The position numbers and the translations under genes were made by a program. The notes beneath the pieces are model-generated. The model searched no databases, was not told the origin of the DNA, and saw only the letters and a list, made by a program, of their open reading frames with translations. Below, piece after piece: positions 23,132 to 33,742 of a stretch of 64,000 nt of DNA. The DNA comes from Euborellia annulipes (lineage: Eukaryota; Arthropoda; Insecta; Dermaptera; Anisolabididae), in contig JAKCPI010028549.1 in the NCBI GenBank assembly GCA_023213315.1, forward strand, positions 1 to 64,000, in the 5' to 3' direction. Numbering within the stretch: the stretch's first letter is position 1; the number at the start of each line of letters is the position of its first letter.

Positions 23132-23578
23132 TAAAAATATACATACAAAAATAATTAATTTTCGATATATAATAATAGTTTTAAAACAACACATTGTGGT
23201 GAATAAGCTTACATCGAAATATTGCATAAAGGTGGTCATTAATATATTTCAGTAGGCTATATGTACAGTGAAAGACAATATTAACTCCCACTCATGTGTT
23301 TTCTACTTGTAATTATTTTATTATTTTTTAAAAAATATACATATTTTTGAATGGAAACTTTCATGATTCAAACCTAGAAAATTTCCAATCAAGATTTTCA
23401 TTTCCTTTCATAATTATATAAAAACAATTTAATAAAATAATCACAAGTAGAAAATGCATGGATGGGAATTAATATTGTCTCTCACTGTACATATGAATAT
23501 ATTATAATGAATGTAATTTCGATGTAAGCTTATTCGCCCTAATGTGTTTTTATAACTATTATTATATATCGAAAATTA

Positions 23579-23718
23579 TAGTTTGGAGGGAAAGTGGTGT
23601 AGGTTTTCCGTGAAACATATTTATAAGTAAAAAATATTTGGAATATGTGAGTTTTCACTAACAATATTTCTTTCATTTACAACTTAGTGAAACCTCACAT
23701 ATTCCAAATATTTTTTAC
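23579..23718. mobile_element. Hairpin insertion within F23
   Basis: Internal inverted repeats (AAATATTTGGAATATGTGAG against CTCACATATTCCAAATATTT) lie between direct repeats TATCGAAAATTA at 23567-23578 and 23719-23730. The other F23 arm lacks the segment. Confidence 0.65.
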
Positions 23719-23753
23719 TATCGAAAATTAATTATTTTTGTATGTCCTTTTTT

Positions 23754-23800
23754 GTCGGACTGATGATGAGACATTAAATATTTCTCGAAACGTCTCCGGG
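23754..23800 (+). ncRNA. Hammerhead-like motif H4
   Basis: Partner of H3 in the opposite arm: CGGA, CTGATGA, T, GAGA loop TCTC, GAAACGTC, TCCG. The loop differs from H3 by one base (ATATTTC against ATATATC), while both stems are kept. Confidence 0.65.
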
Positions 23801-23905
23801 ATCGATAAGGATATAAAGGCTTTTCATTTGGCTGAATCTGCCCTTATTTAAATCAAGTATATTCACAGCCACCAAATTTCTATTTATTGCCTCTTATTGT
23901 TACAG

Positions 23906-24027
23906 GCTCAGAACTGCTGCAGTCTTGGCTATCTTTGATAGTTTGGATCTACTGCGGCTTCAATGGCTGTCCCTGTTAGATGTGATCCGAGTACTGGTCG
24001 GTTTTAAACCCCTGAATACTTTATTAG
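23906..24027 (+). other. Exon-like segment E2
   Basis: Acceptor TTATTGTTACAG, 122 nt of balanced composition, then donor TTAG|GTGAGT. One of three + frames is open throughout (…AIFDSLDLLRLQWLSLL…). The other two have stops. The peptide is Leu-rich and unrecognised, so I cannot separate coding from non-coding. It has no repeat copies in this window, which favours a host exon over a transposon fragment. Confidence 0.4.
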
Positions 24028-24129
24028 GTGAGTAACTTTCGACATTTTTACAATTCTTGTTCATTTTTTAAATTATTTAAATTAAATATAGCCCTATTGA
24101 CAAATTCATTGTCAATTATTAAAAACAAG

Positions 24130-24290
24130 AAATGTTTTTTTTTTATTTAAGTTCTTTTTCGGCATCTAAGGCCAGTTAGACCCCATCCCTATTTATTTCA
24201 AATGATTTGCAGTCAATTCAAATGAAATAAATTTTTCTCATTTGGGACGGGAAGCGAACCCAGGACGAGAAGCTAACATGAAATGTTTTC
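24130..24290 (-). mobile_element. SINE family S1, inverted copy
   Basis: The + strand reads TTCTTTTTCGGCATCTAAGG, CCAGTTAGACCCCATCCC and TATTTATTTCAAATGATTTG, the reverse of the S1 body and tail. The head is decayed (GGGACGGGAAGCGAACCCAG). Confidence 0.7.
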
Positions 24291-24384
24291 TTTCCATTCA
24301 AAGCACATTGTTTAACTTTTATCGAAATGGGCCTGAATAATTGTGTCGTTTAAATCGCTCATATCGCCTCAAAAAGAAAAAAAA

Positions 24385-25003
24385 ATATGGTGTTACTGTT
24401 CACACAGCACACAACTTTCTCTTACTTTCGCCCTAAATGGGTAAAATTAAAAAAAAAAAAAGGGTTCGATATCGAGATTTTGATGGATCTTCACATTTTG
24501 AGGTCCCCTGAAGCCGGTTTTCGCATTTTGCCATTGAAATCTTCTGAAGGTCGCTTTACTCTTGTACAGTGAGCGCCACAACTAAGTCCCCACCTAATAG
24601 CTTTAGTCTTAAGTATATGGTAAATGGTGAAATAATTTTAAATTTGAAAAGGTAAAATAAAATCATCTGTACCAGATTTTACGTTTTACCTTTTCCGTCA
24701 TTAAAATTATTTCACTATACAGCATATACTATTCCATATATTCAAGGCTAAAGCTATCAGGTGGGGACTTAATTGTGGCGCCCACTGTACTTCATAGAGG
24801 AGATAGGAGGAATGGTTGCCATGGTAACAAAATATAAATATTTTCCCATACTTATAAATTTTACATCTTGAATTCTAATATATCGGCGGAAACTAAATAT
24901 ATGTCGACACGAAAAATCTGGTGTTACAAGCAGAGAACACAATTTTCTCTTACCTTTGGTAATCGAAAGTTGTGTTCTGTGTTTGTCACACCAGATTTTT
25001 TAC
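24385..25003 (-). mobile_element. A-family element, inverted, rearranged (A15)
   Basis: A half 5' hairpin lies at the left (24387-24432), followed by deleted body pieces read backwards. A MITE sits at 24567-24787, then the 5' region and a full hairpin to 25003. As in A5, hairpin sequence lies at both ends. Confidence 0.8.
24567..24787. mobile_element. Mariner-type MITE with TA duplication
   Basis: Termini CAGTGAGCGCCACAACTAAG and CTTAATTGTGGCGCCCACTG form inverted repeats of about 40 bp. TA flanks it at 24565-24566 and 24788-24789. Removing the insert and one TA restores the A-family phrase CTCTTGTACTTCATAG. Confidence 0.9.
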
Positions 25004-26094
25004 TTAAAGATTTAGAGCACTTCGACCTCTGATAGTTAATATATAATAAAAAAAAGAAAAATATACTTTATACCTTTAGAATAAGGTCATATTTCCATTA
25101 CAGTTATAGAAACACGATCTCTTTTTAGCAATCCTATATTTTTTGACAAATAGAATTTTAATTTTTTGTTTAAAATGATGATAAATGTTAGTAAGTATTA
25201 GTGTTTCTATATGGGTGCTTAATCAAATGATAATTCATCCTTGTCATAATTAGTAAGGTTTTCTCTTTAGAAAGTTTTAAAACTAAAATTGAAATGGATC
25301 CGAGTTGGTTAATTTAAAAAAAAAGAGAGACAAGTTAATGCATTTTAATCTTTTTTTTTTTTTGTTTTGATAAGCAAAATTATAATTTTTTATGTTTTAT
25401 ATGTAATGGAATGGGCTTAATAATATTTTACTTCATATATAATTTTAAACTCCACTATATAATAATTGAATTTTGGTTCTCATATTGAATTTTTAAAATT
25501 TTAAACTATTCAGAGTAATGAGTTCTCTAAAAAGGATTCTAAATAAATAATCATAGAGAGATTTATTGGCAAAATTAACTTTCTAAATTTTATTTCAAGA
25601 CCATCAAAATGTTCATTTAATTTTTTTTTTTTTTTTAACCAAAAGGGGTAATTAAATTATATTATCTTTTCTAATATCTACACTAAATTGGATATTTAAA
25701 TATCATTTTCAAATAGATTAATATTTATGAGTTAATAAAATTTCGTTTGATTATTTTTTTACTTTGCTATAAAATGGAAATATGATGATAGGTAAGAAAT
25801 TAATGCTCTAAAAAAATAACGTGTTATGGGGCTTAAAACATTAAAAAAATAAATACATTTTTAATAATGTAGGGAAAATTATTGACAAAGAACTATTTCT
25901 CGAAAAAGAATGGGTAGTAAACTTCAAATTTTTATTACTCTGGTCTTTCCTAATTCACTTTACCTTTTATTCTTCGAGATTTATTATAATGCTTTCGAAT
26001 AGGCCTGCAATCAGAATATGCTCATTTTCACCTGGCTTTTCCTGTCTGTATAAAATTTTAAAATTTAGAGTTTTTTCGTAAATAAGTAATTCCC
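25004..26094. other. AT-rich sequence, no gene seen
   Basis: No frames above background and no recognised repeat. Confidence 0.6.
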
Positions 26095-26429
26095 TTATAG
26101 ACCAGGCGCTGGAGGTAGTTGAGTATGCAAAATTTGAGGACCGAATTCTGACAATGGATTTGGGCTAAGAATAGCTCCCAGAATAAGGATCCGGATCTTG
26201 CCGGGCCAATTTTTGGTCCAATTTTTTTTTACCCCCACCCCATAGGAAATCAATGGAATGCATGCTAAGATGATGTGAAGATTTGCAATTATGGTCAAAT
26301 TCGAGTACTTAAAACCTCAAACAATGAAAAAACTGTCTTGTCAGCAACTGAGGCGATCCTCTAGAGTCCCCTGAGAAGTACTATCTTGCCACCAGTTGTG
26401 GTGGTCCCCTCTAACCCCTTCATCTCTTT

Positions 26430-26760
26430 CTCTCTCTTTGTTATAAATTTAAATATACGGCTTTAACACCATGCCAAATTGTGGGGACCGGCAATTATGT
26501 TCATAATCCACTACCTGGTATCCCAATCAATGAAAAATACTATCTTGCCGCCAGCTGCGGTGGTCCTCTCTAACCCCTTTACCTCTTTTCTCTCTCTTTG
26601 TTATAAATTTAAATATACGGCCTTAACATCATGCCAAATTGTGGGGACCGGCAATTATGCTCATAATCCACTAGCTGGTATCCCAACCAATGAAAAATAC
26701 TATCTTGCCGCCAACTGCGGTGGTCCCCTTTAACCCCTTCACCTCTTTTATCTTCCTTTA
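26430..26760. repeat. 160-bp tandem repeats, left arm of FB-1
   Basis: The landmark GTGGGGACCGGCAATTATG recurs at 26481 and 26641. Each unit also contains GAAAAATACTATCTTGCCGC and GGTGGTCC. Confidence 0.9.
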
Positions 26761-26834
26761 TTATAAATACACCAGGTAGTAGATTATGAGCATAATTGCC
26801 GGTCCCCACAATTTGGCATGGTTTTAAGACAGTA

Positions 26835-27819
26835 GGGGAGAGTGGGGCTAGTTGAGACGGGGGCAAGTTGATACAAGCAATATAATTCGCCAATGCGTAT
26901 GCGCATGTTGAAGCGAGTGGTAGCAGTCGATGTGTCGTAAAGTGACGCTGCACTACACATAGTGGCAGTCAAATCCGACAGCGAGTTGTTGAGTGGTTTA
27001 AGGTTTGGTGTTTTCATGCCACAAAAGTAAATTTTTTACCTTGTGTTTGAGTATAGAAAAAGTGCATAAAGAATCCCTGAGACCTATAATCACTGTGCGC
27101 ATTTTATTAAACGTTTCTTCCTGAGTAAGTTCATATAATTTATATAAGGCTAGGTGCTCTACTTTTTAGGTTATGTTAGTTTTAAAGACACGTGGTCACT
27201 TGGGGCAAGTTGATACATTTGGTTGGGGGCATATTGATACACCGTATCAACTTGCCCCTCAGTCCATGTGCATTGGGATTGGGAGAAACTAGTTTCAAAT
27301 TCAGAAGAGGAGGAAGATACTCTGTTCTTGGTTTGTTTAAAGCCATATTTACTGTCGAAGTTTGGCCAAGACTGGATCCAGTGCGCATTATGCAATAAAT
27401 AGGCACACATCGAATGTGGTAGGTCCCAAAATTATACTCATGTATTCATTGTGCATCTTATTTGGAAATAGGACTAGATTAGCTTTTTATCCTTGTAATC
27501 ATTAAAATGTATTATTTAAAAATTAGCACAATCTTCTTATTGATATCCCATCAGATTATCAATCCCCCTTACCACAGTATCAACTTGCCTTTTCTTTGTA
27601 TCAACTTGCCCCGAGGTGGGGTAAGTTGATACGCAATGAATTTTTTTTTAAATTAATTAATTTTAATACTTTATGATTATTATCAGGAGAGAAAATATGC
27701 TATTTAGGTACCTAAAGAATTACCCTTTCAAAATATGATGGTAGAATTAAAGATAGGCGTTCCAATTTTTTGCAAAAAAATAAAATATTAAAACTGTCTC
27801 AACATGCCCCACTCTCCCC
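26835..27819. mobile_element. 985-bp inverted-repeat element nested in FB-1
   Basis: Ends GGGGAGAGTGGGGCTAGTTG and CAACATGCCCCACTCTCCCC, with TA at 26833-26834 and 27820-27821. The matching empty site with a single TA is at 62867-62868 in the other FB copy, so the insertion is proven by comparison. Inside, GGGGCAAGTTGATAC and its complement recur several times. No transposase frame is visible. Confidence 0.92.
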
Positions 27820-27924
27820 TACATCTAAATGTATAATAAAGGGAGAGAAAAGAGGTGAAGGGGTTAGAGGGGACCACCACAACTGGCGGCAAGATAGTAT
27901 TTTTCATTGATTGGAGCACGAGGT

Positions 27925-28460
27925 AATGGATTATGAGCATAATTGCCGGTCCCCACAATTTGGCATGGTTTTAAGACAGTATACTAAATGTATAATAAAG
28001 GGAGAGAAAAGAGGTGAAGGGGTTAAAGGGGACCACCGCAGTTGGCGGCAAGATAGTATTTTTCATTGGTTGGGATACCAGCTAGTGGATTATGAGCATA
28101 ATTGCCGGTCCCCACAATTTGGCATGATGTTAAAGCCGTATATTTAAATTTATAACAAAGAGAGAGAAAAGAGGTAAAGGGGTTAGAGAGGACCACCGCA
28201 GCTGGCGGCAAGATAGTATTTTTCATTGATTGGGATACCAGGTAGTGGATTATGAACATAATTGCCGGTCCCCACAATTTGGCATGATGTTAAGGCCGTA
28301 TATTTAAATTTATAACAAAGAGAGAGAAAAGAGGTAAAGGGGTTAGAGAGGACCACCGCAGCTGGCGGCAAGATAGTATTTTTCATTGATTGGGATACCA
28401 GGTAGTGGATTATGAACATAATTGCTGGTCCCCACAATTTGGCATGGTGTTAAAGCCGTA
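27925..28460. repeat. 160-bp tandem repeats, right arm of FB-1
   Basis: CATAATTGCCGGTCCCCACA (or its CATAATTGCTGG variant) recurs near 27938, 28098, 28258 and 28418, giving an exact 160-base period and about four units against two to three on the left. Confidence 0.9.
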
Positions 28461-28833
28461 TATTTAAATTTATAACAAAGAGAGAGAAAAGAGATGAAGG
28501 GGTTAGAGGGGACCACCACAACTGGTGGCAAGATAGTACTTCTCAGGGGACTCTAGAGGATCCCCTCAGTTGCTGACAAGACAGTTTTTTCATTGTTTGA
28601 GGTTTTAAGTACTCGAATTTGACCATAATTGCAAATCTTCACATCATCTTAGCATGCATTCCATTGATTTCCTATGGAAATAAGAGGGGTGGGGGGTAAA
28701 AAAAAATTGGACCAAAAATTGGCCCGGCAAGATCCGGATCCTTGTTCTGGGAGCTTTTCTTAGCCCAAATCCATTGTCAGAATTCGGTCCTCAAATTTTG
28801 CATACTCAACTACCTCCAGCGCCCGCTCTATTA

Positions 28834-29184
28834 ATTGATATTTTTTTATTTCATTTGAAATTCATCAAATTTATTGTGAAAAAATTCTAAATTCTACGAA
28901 GATTAATTCCAGTTAAAATCTCATAATATTTACCTACATTTCTAAGAAAGAGAATTTATTGCTTTAAATGCCTCTTTTATTGCTTTTCTTAAAATTGTTA
29001 TTAAAAGAGAGAATTTCCTTATTAGCTTGAATTTTAGTCTTTTTCACAATAAATTTAATGAATTTCAAGTGAAATATCTAAAAATGTAGGTTAACAAAAT
29101 AACTCAAACGAAAAATCTTTTGATATTGAAATTTTATACTTCTAATTCTAACGATATTGATTAACATCAATAAATCATTTTATT
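28834..29184. other. AT-rich sequence, no gene seen
   Basis: TTCATTTGAAATTCATCAAA at 28853 and TTAATGAATTTCAAGTGAAA at 29055 hint at a weak, decayed inverted repeat. Nothing else seen. Confidence 0.45.
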
Positions 29185-29320
29185 ATAAGATACTCTTTAA
29201 AATGTAGGTCTATATTCTCATTTTGCTCTCAAAATTCGATGAAGCTACTTACTTAATAGAGAAATAGTTGCCATGCTATCTAAATATAATGTAATTAGTA
29301 CACAATATATCTCGATTTGG
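29185..29320 (-). mobile_element. A-family fragment, inverted (A16)
   Basis: GATACTCTTTAAAATGTAGG, TATTCTCATTTTGCTCTC and GAAATAGTTGCCATG mark the body between the ATGGCAACC block and the AAGAGCATC block. Confidence 0.65.
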
Positions 29321-29324
29321 CCTT

Positions 29325-29455
29325 GACTAGTCGTAGATATATTTAACATGATTTTGAGTATGCTTCATGGCCCCCGGGAATCGAACCCAGGATCTCGAGC
29401 CTTTCCGGGACATTGGTGTGCTATTCACTGCACCAGGCCAGCGGGCCCTCGACCT
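29325..29455 (-). mobile_element. tRNA-derived SINE family S3
   Basis: On the minus strand, a head with box A GGCCTGGTGCAGTGAATAGC and box B GGGTTCGATTCCCGGGGG is followed by a body ending TAGTCAAGGCCAAATCGAG. The intervening arm is not a clean cloverleaf and a non-tRNA tail follows, so this is a SINE, not a tRNA gene. Confidence 0.65.
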
Positions 29456-30509
29456 TCACCAACAAATTCATAATCTACAATTTCTTCTCCCCTTCCTTCA
29501 TTGTCAATATCTCTCCCCTTTCAACCATAGAGGGTGGGATATAATAAATTATTAATTTTTTTGAAATTATTCATAGTACCTATTTAGTTACTCAAATTTT
29601 TTTTTGAAATTGCATCACTATAGTTTATAAACTCAACTACAACAAGTAGATGATTTAAGCTTTTGTTCAAAGTTGAATATCCGGTTTAGATCCTTCTCTT
29701 TTATCCCTCCAGTTCAAAGGATATACATTAATTGCCCATTGAGTCTACTATGTATTTGTAAGTTTTGCCAAGTCTATTTAACTCACTCGAAGAGCTGCCA
29801 ATCTCTCTTTTGAGGTTTAAACAGGTCGAAGTGTTTGAGACCCATGGTTCAATAAATGACCTCCTCTCGTTTCTCGTTCACACAATTTGTTATTAACAGT
29901 TTACAGGCCTCCCCCCCTCCGCCCCCATCCTCCTAACTTATCTCATATTGGCTTAATCAAGGGAGATTCTGTTCGAGGTGACCATCATAACTTGGATCTC
30001 TTGTTCAACTGTCAAAATTTCGCGCTAGACTAAATACTAATGGAACAACAACAATAACATCACTACAGTGAAATTAATACAATGCCAATGATAGAGGTAC
30101 GGTCATTATAATTGTACTATTATTATTGGAACAATTCATTTGGAGGTGTGGAATAGATTAACCCGCTCTCTACTCATAATAACAGACCACAAATATTAAT
30201 TAATATCCAAATATAGACAGTGGTGTCAATTGTATTGGAGTAAACTAAGTCAAGTGATAGTATGTTAATGTTTTGTTATTTACTGCCTATTACTAAAGTT
30301 AATTTTAAATATGTATTAGATAGACCTCTTTTGTTAAATTTATCTATCACAAAATATCACTTGTCTGTGGAAAGTTTTCAAGCTTTTTTTTTCATTTTAT
30401 TAAAAGCTCGCTCTAAAATATATGATATTTTTCATATTAAAATCTCATTTTTCACGTATTTCCACCCATGGAAGCCTCATCTCAAATTTTATTATAATTA
30501 AATTTAAAA
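29456..30509. other. Mixed unique sequence, no gene seen
   Basis: Balanced composition around 29660-30060 but no splice-flanked open frame. The 79-codon frame at 30262-30501 has no recognisable motif. Confidence 0.45.
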
Positions 30510-31228
30510 AAAATCCGGTGTGACTGGTCGCACAGCACACAACTTACTCTTACCTTTGGTAAAAGAAAGTTGTGTCCTGTGCTTGTCACACCAGATTTTG
30601 TGTGTCGAGATATATTTAGTTTCCGCCAATATATTAGAATTCAAGATGTCAAATTTATAAACAGAAAAATATTTATATTTTGTTACCATGGCAACCATTT
30701 CTCCCATCTTTACTATGAAGTACAAGAGTAAAGTGTTATATAAAAGAAAGTGGGCTAAATGACCTCTGATCATTGGCCTGAAAGAATAAAAAAAAAAGAG
30801 TAAAGTGTACTTCAAACAATTTTGAGAGCAAAATGAGAATATACATTTTAAAGAGCATGTAGAAAATAATTGATTTTTGAATTTTAATCAAAATCATTAG
30901 AGCGAATTTTAAGAAAATCAAAAAAAAAAAAAAAAAACTGAAAAAGTACATCAGTAAAGTACTAGTACTCTTTGGCCGATTTTGTTCAAAAGCTTCGCGT
31001 CACGTGCCAGGTGAGTGGCTAAATTAAATATAAAATTTCAAACTCCTAGCTCAATTCCTTCATGCTTTAATTTGAACACAGACAGACCATGTCGCGAAAA
31101 TCACTTTTTTGGATACAGGGGACCTCAAAACGTGTATATCCATCAAAATCTCGACATCGAATTTTTGACATGATTCCAACATTTTCTCTTTATATATATT
31201 AACATATATAGAGGTAAGAGAAAGTAAT
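30510..31228 (+). mobile_element. A-family element, full copy with SINE scrap (A17)
   Basis: All parts are present from AAAATCCGGTGTGACTGG to the 3' hairpin GGTAAGAGAAAGTA. A 62-base A-tailed insert interrupts it at 30736. Confidence 0.85.
30736..30797 (+). mobile_element. 5'-truncated S1 SINE tail with target duplication
   Basis: The insert TTATATAAAAGAAAGTGGGC … CTAAATGACCTCTGATC ends in a run of A. It is flanked by the direct repeat GAGTAAAGTG (30726-30735, 30798-30807), the hallmark of target-primed retroposition. Confidence 0.75.
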
Positions 31229-31267
31229 AAAGAAATTACTTTTTGTAAAATATTAAACTTAATGTTA

Positions 31268-31448
31268 GCCCTCGGGCCTTGGTCTAGTGGTAAGGTAGCG
31301 TGCTGGCCTTTTGTACCAAGGGTCGCGGGTTCGCATCCCGTCTGCTTAAAATTATTTCAATTGGGTTGGCTACCAATCTAATTGAAATAAACAGAGAGGG
31401 GATCTAAATGGCCTTCGATGCAGATAAAGACCTTATGAAATAAAAAAA
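31268..31448 (+). mobile_element. tRNA-derived SINE family S1, full copy
   Basis: The head has box A TTGGTCTAGTGGTAAGGTAG and box B CGCGGGTTCGCATCCCG. The body is GAAATAAACAGAGAGGGGAT, CTAAATGGCCTTCGATGC and AGATAAAGACC, with an A tail. At least five truncated relatives lie in the window. RNA polymerase III transcription from the internal boxes would be expected. Confidence 0.85.
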
Positions 31449-31494
31449 AAAATTATTTTTCACGTTTATTTTACGCGTGAGGGGTCTTCCTAAC

Positions 31495-31960
31495 TTTTTA
31501 ATGTCTTTTTGGCATCTTAGGCCATATACTGTAGACTATAACGATACTCATATTGTAATACGATATATATTGGGGTCCAGGTACACAGTGGCGTAGCGAG
31601 CTTAACTCGCGCCCGGGGCACAATACCGTTTTAGCGCCCCCCCTTTCGAAAATCATATAATATTATATGTAAAATATACAAAATTATTATATTAACATTG
31701 GCACTAAAAAATTAAAATATATTTTCCAGAAATCAATTATAATAAAAATAAAAATTATCCAGTAATTTTTTGTTTTGCGGACCATTTGGCGCCCCTTTGT
31801 GAGTAGCGCCCGGGGCATGATGACCCCCCTTGCACCCCCCTCGCTACGCCACTGCAGGTACATTTATTTAAACCATTTGGTATACAAATGATTTACATGA
31901 ATATTCATCGGATTGCGTGGGTTCCGAACCTGCTTCTGTTGGCTTTAAGACTTTAACGAT
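31495..31960 (-). mobile_element. SINE family S2, copy 2, split by a hAT MITE
   Basis: TTTTTGGCATCTTAGGCCAT and TATTGGGGTCCAGG precede the insert. CATTTATTTAAACCATTTGG and a decayed box-B side, GGGTTCCGAACCTGC, follow it. Confidence 0.7.
31586..31854. mobile_element. hAT-type MITE with 8-bp duplication
   Basis: Termini CAGTGGCGTAGCGAGC and CTCGCTACGCCACTG, with subterminal GCGCCCGGGGCA repeated near both ends. The target duplication CAGGTACA lies at 31578-31585 and 31855-31862. The 269-bp length leaves no room for a transposase. Confidence 0.93.
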
Positions 31961-32034
31961 TCTCAATTTATTTAAATCGATATATTGAAATATGTGACGG
32001 ATCAGGCATATTTATTTAATTACACCAAGCAAGG

Positions 32035-32165
32035 GTTTTTTAATTTTGCCCTTTCGGCTACTGAGGCTCTTTAGGGGTTTTAACGTATTATATTTATTGA
32101 TAAATACTGATGGCTAAGGGACGTTCAACACGCTGATTCCTCTGAGTCACACATCCGAGTTTTCG
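32035..32165 (-). mobile_element. SINE-like repeat family S4, copy 2
   Basis: The + strand reads CCCTTTCGGCTACTGAGGCT and GGACGTTCAACACGCTGATT, the reverse complement of the copy at 16.0 kb. Confidence 0.6.
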
Positions 32166-33239
32166 CCGCTTAACTGTTTGTTGACAAGGGGGAGGGTGAT
32201 ATAAAATGTTCAAAAATTTGCCTACTCAATATAATTAATTAATTCTGTCTAAATATTATATAAATTACACTTTTTTGAAATTTTTCTATTTTCTTTAGAC
32301 AAAATAAGCAATTTTACTTTCTCCTCGGCAAATCTTTATAACGTTAAAATGATGTTGATAAAAATAAATTAGAACAAGAAAGATATGTTTGTCAGAGAAG
32401 CGTAATAATGTAAGAAAGAGAGTAAGTAAGAGGGTGGAATTTTATTAGAGGGTAAATTCTGATTTCAAGAGTGAGGGCGGAATAACGTTTCCTTCTTATA
32501 ACAGTTCATATTTAATGGTTATTCTCGCGTCTGCGAAGTACAGATACATCACAACTTACTTTACTAAATTTAAGGAGTTGATTTATAAAGGAGGAAAATT
32601 TCATTATAACAAAAAAAAAAAATATATTAACTCTGGAATCAGTTAATCAGCTCAACAGTGAGAAACTTTATTTAAGATTATTTAGAGATAATTTTTATAA
32701 TGATTTAAGTTTGAGTGAGTGAAGTGAGAGGGGTGGGGAGGTCCATCCTATAGATAATGCAGAGAGTGAAATGGCTAAACGTTGATTTATCTCCACATAG
32801 AATATGCATCCTCTTAGTGATTTATCATACATATGGGGCGATATTAGAGAGACGATGACGTTGGGATAATCTTGTGTGTTAGGTGTTGATTTAAAAGAAT
32901 TGTTATATAAGGGCTTGGAGGGTATGTGTGGCTCTCCATAACGGTAAATAACAGTTAGCATGAAAGGGAACGCGCACCCCTCTGGCCTCGGGATATAGAG
33001 ATATCAAAGGTATACGAACGAACACCGACGTGAGATGACTGTGTTGCCAAACCTCTGAAGAAAATAAACGCTAGTAAATGTATTGTTTTAAATAATTCAG
33101 TTTTATTAACAAGAGAATAAAAAAAAGTCTGAAAGAGAGAAAGAGATAGGATACAAAATAATCATTTTTTAAAAAAGAAGAAAATTTATTACACATTTCT
33201 ATTTTCATTTAATTTATTTAAAACCAGAGTTGTATTTTA
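32166..33239. other. Unique sequence of mixed composition, no gene proven
   Basis: An 88-codon minus-strand frame at 32695-32961 lies in the most balanced part but shows no recognised motif and no splice context. Composition here, like that at 40.65-41.1 kb, suggests a decayed element or UTR. Confidence 0.35.
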
Positions 33240-33742
33240 AAAATCTGGTCGCACAGCACACAACTTTCTCTTACCTTCGGTAATCGAAAGTTGTGTACTT
33301 TTCTAGTCACACCAGATTTTTTGTGTCGACATATATTTAGTTTCCGCTGATACTGTATATTAGAATTCAAGATGTATTGCAATCAAGGTAGGATACAAGG
33401 GGAGGGGGTAAAGGGGGTAATTACACCCCCTCCCCCCCCCCCCGAGATTTGAAAAAAAAAAATACTTTTTTTCGGAAAAAAAAAAAATACTTTTTTTCGA
33501 AAAAAAAAATTGTTTAATGAAAAATTTCAAAAATTAATATATATACTTAAAAATTTATTATAATAAAATTATATTTTGGCAAACAAGTACAGAATGCGCC
33601 TTTAAATTACCGAAATTAAGAACAAATTATGTGCTGTGCGACCAGTCATTCCAGATTACCTCCCCCCCCCCCCTCCCGAGAAATGTCTGGATTGCCCTTG
33701 ATTGCAATAAAATTTATAAACATAGAAAAATATTTGTGACAG
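33240..33742 (+). mobile_element. A-family 5' part split by an insertion (A18)
   Basis: The 5' hairpin and start of the body (33240-33375) stop at GAATTCAAGATGTA and resume at AAATTTATAAACATAGAAAA (33708). The intervening 33376-33707 carries inverted ends TTGCAATCAAGG and CCTTGATTGCAA. Confidence 0.7.

Larger units (their letters stand above)
23034..23868. repeat. Foldback element F23 with a motif in each arm
   Basis: The arms of about 300 bp begin TTGATTTAAATAAGGGCAGG and end CTGCCCTTATTTAAATCAAG. Each arm contains a hammerhead-like motif (H3, H4) in inverted orientation. The right arm is split by a 140-bp hairpin insertion (23579-23718) flanked by the 12-bp direct repeat TATCGAAAATTA. Confidence 0.85.
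26098..28830 (+). mobile_element. Long foldback element FB-1
   Basis: The ends TAGACCAGGCGCTGGAGG and CCTCCAGCGCCCGCTCTA begin inverted arms of about 700 bp, flanked by the 3-bp repeat TTA (26095-26097, 28831-28833). The outer 300 bp are unique and the inner parts are 160-bp tandem units. The 60-114 codon frames here are readings of the tandem unit. A second, inverted copy lies at 62.3-63.7 kb. Three-base duplications occur in several DNA-transposon superfamilies, so the class is open. Confidence 0.85.

Noticed and set aside
26430..28460. Regular 160-bp repeats as a CRISPR-like array
   Set aside because: The whole 160 bp is repeated with no variable spacers, it is arranged in inverted arms, and the context is eukaryotic.
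26479..28531. 60-114 codon frames in FB-1 such as MWGPAIMFIIHY as a protein family
   Set aside because: They are readings of the same tandem unit on alternate strands, and several have stops at unit ends.
31268..31345. A functional tRNA gene
   Set aside because: Box A and box B are good, but the arms do not form a clean cloverleaf and the sequence continues into a SINE body with A tail and truncated sister copies.
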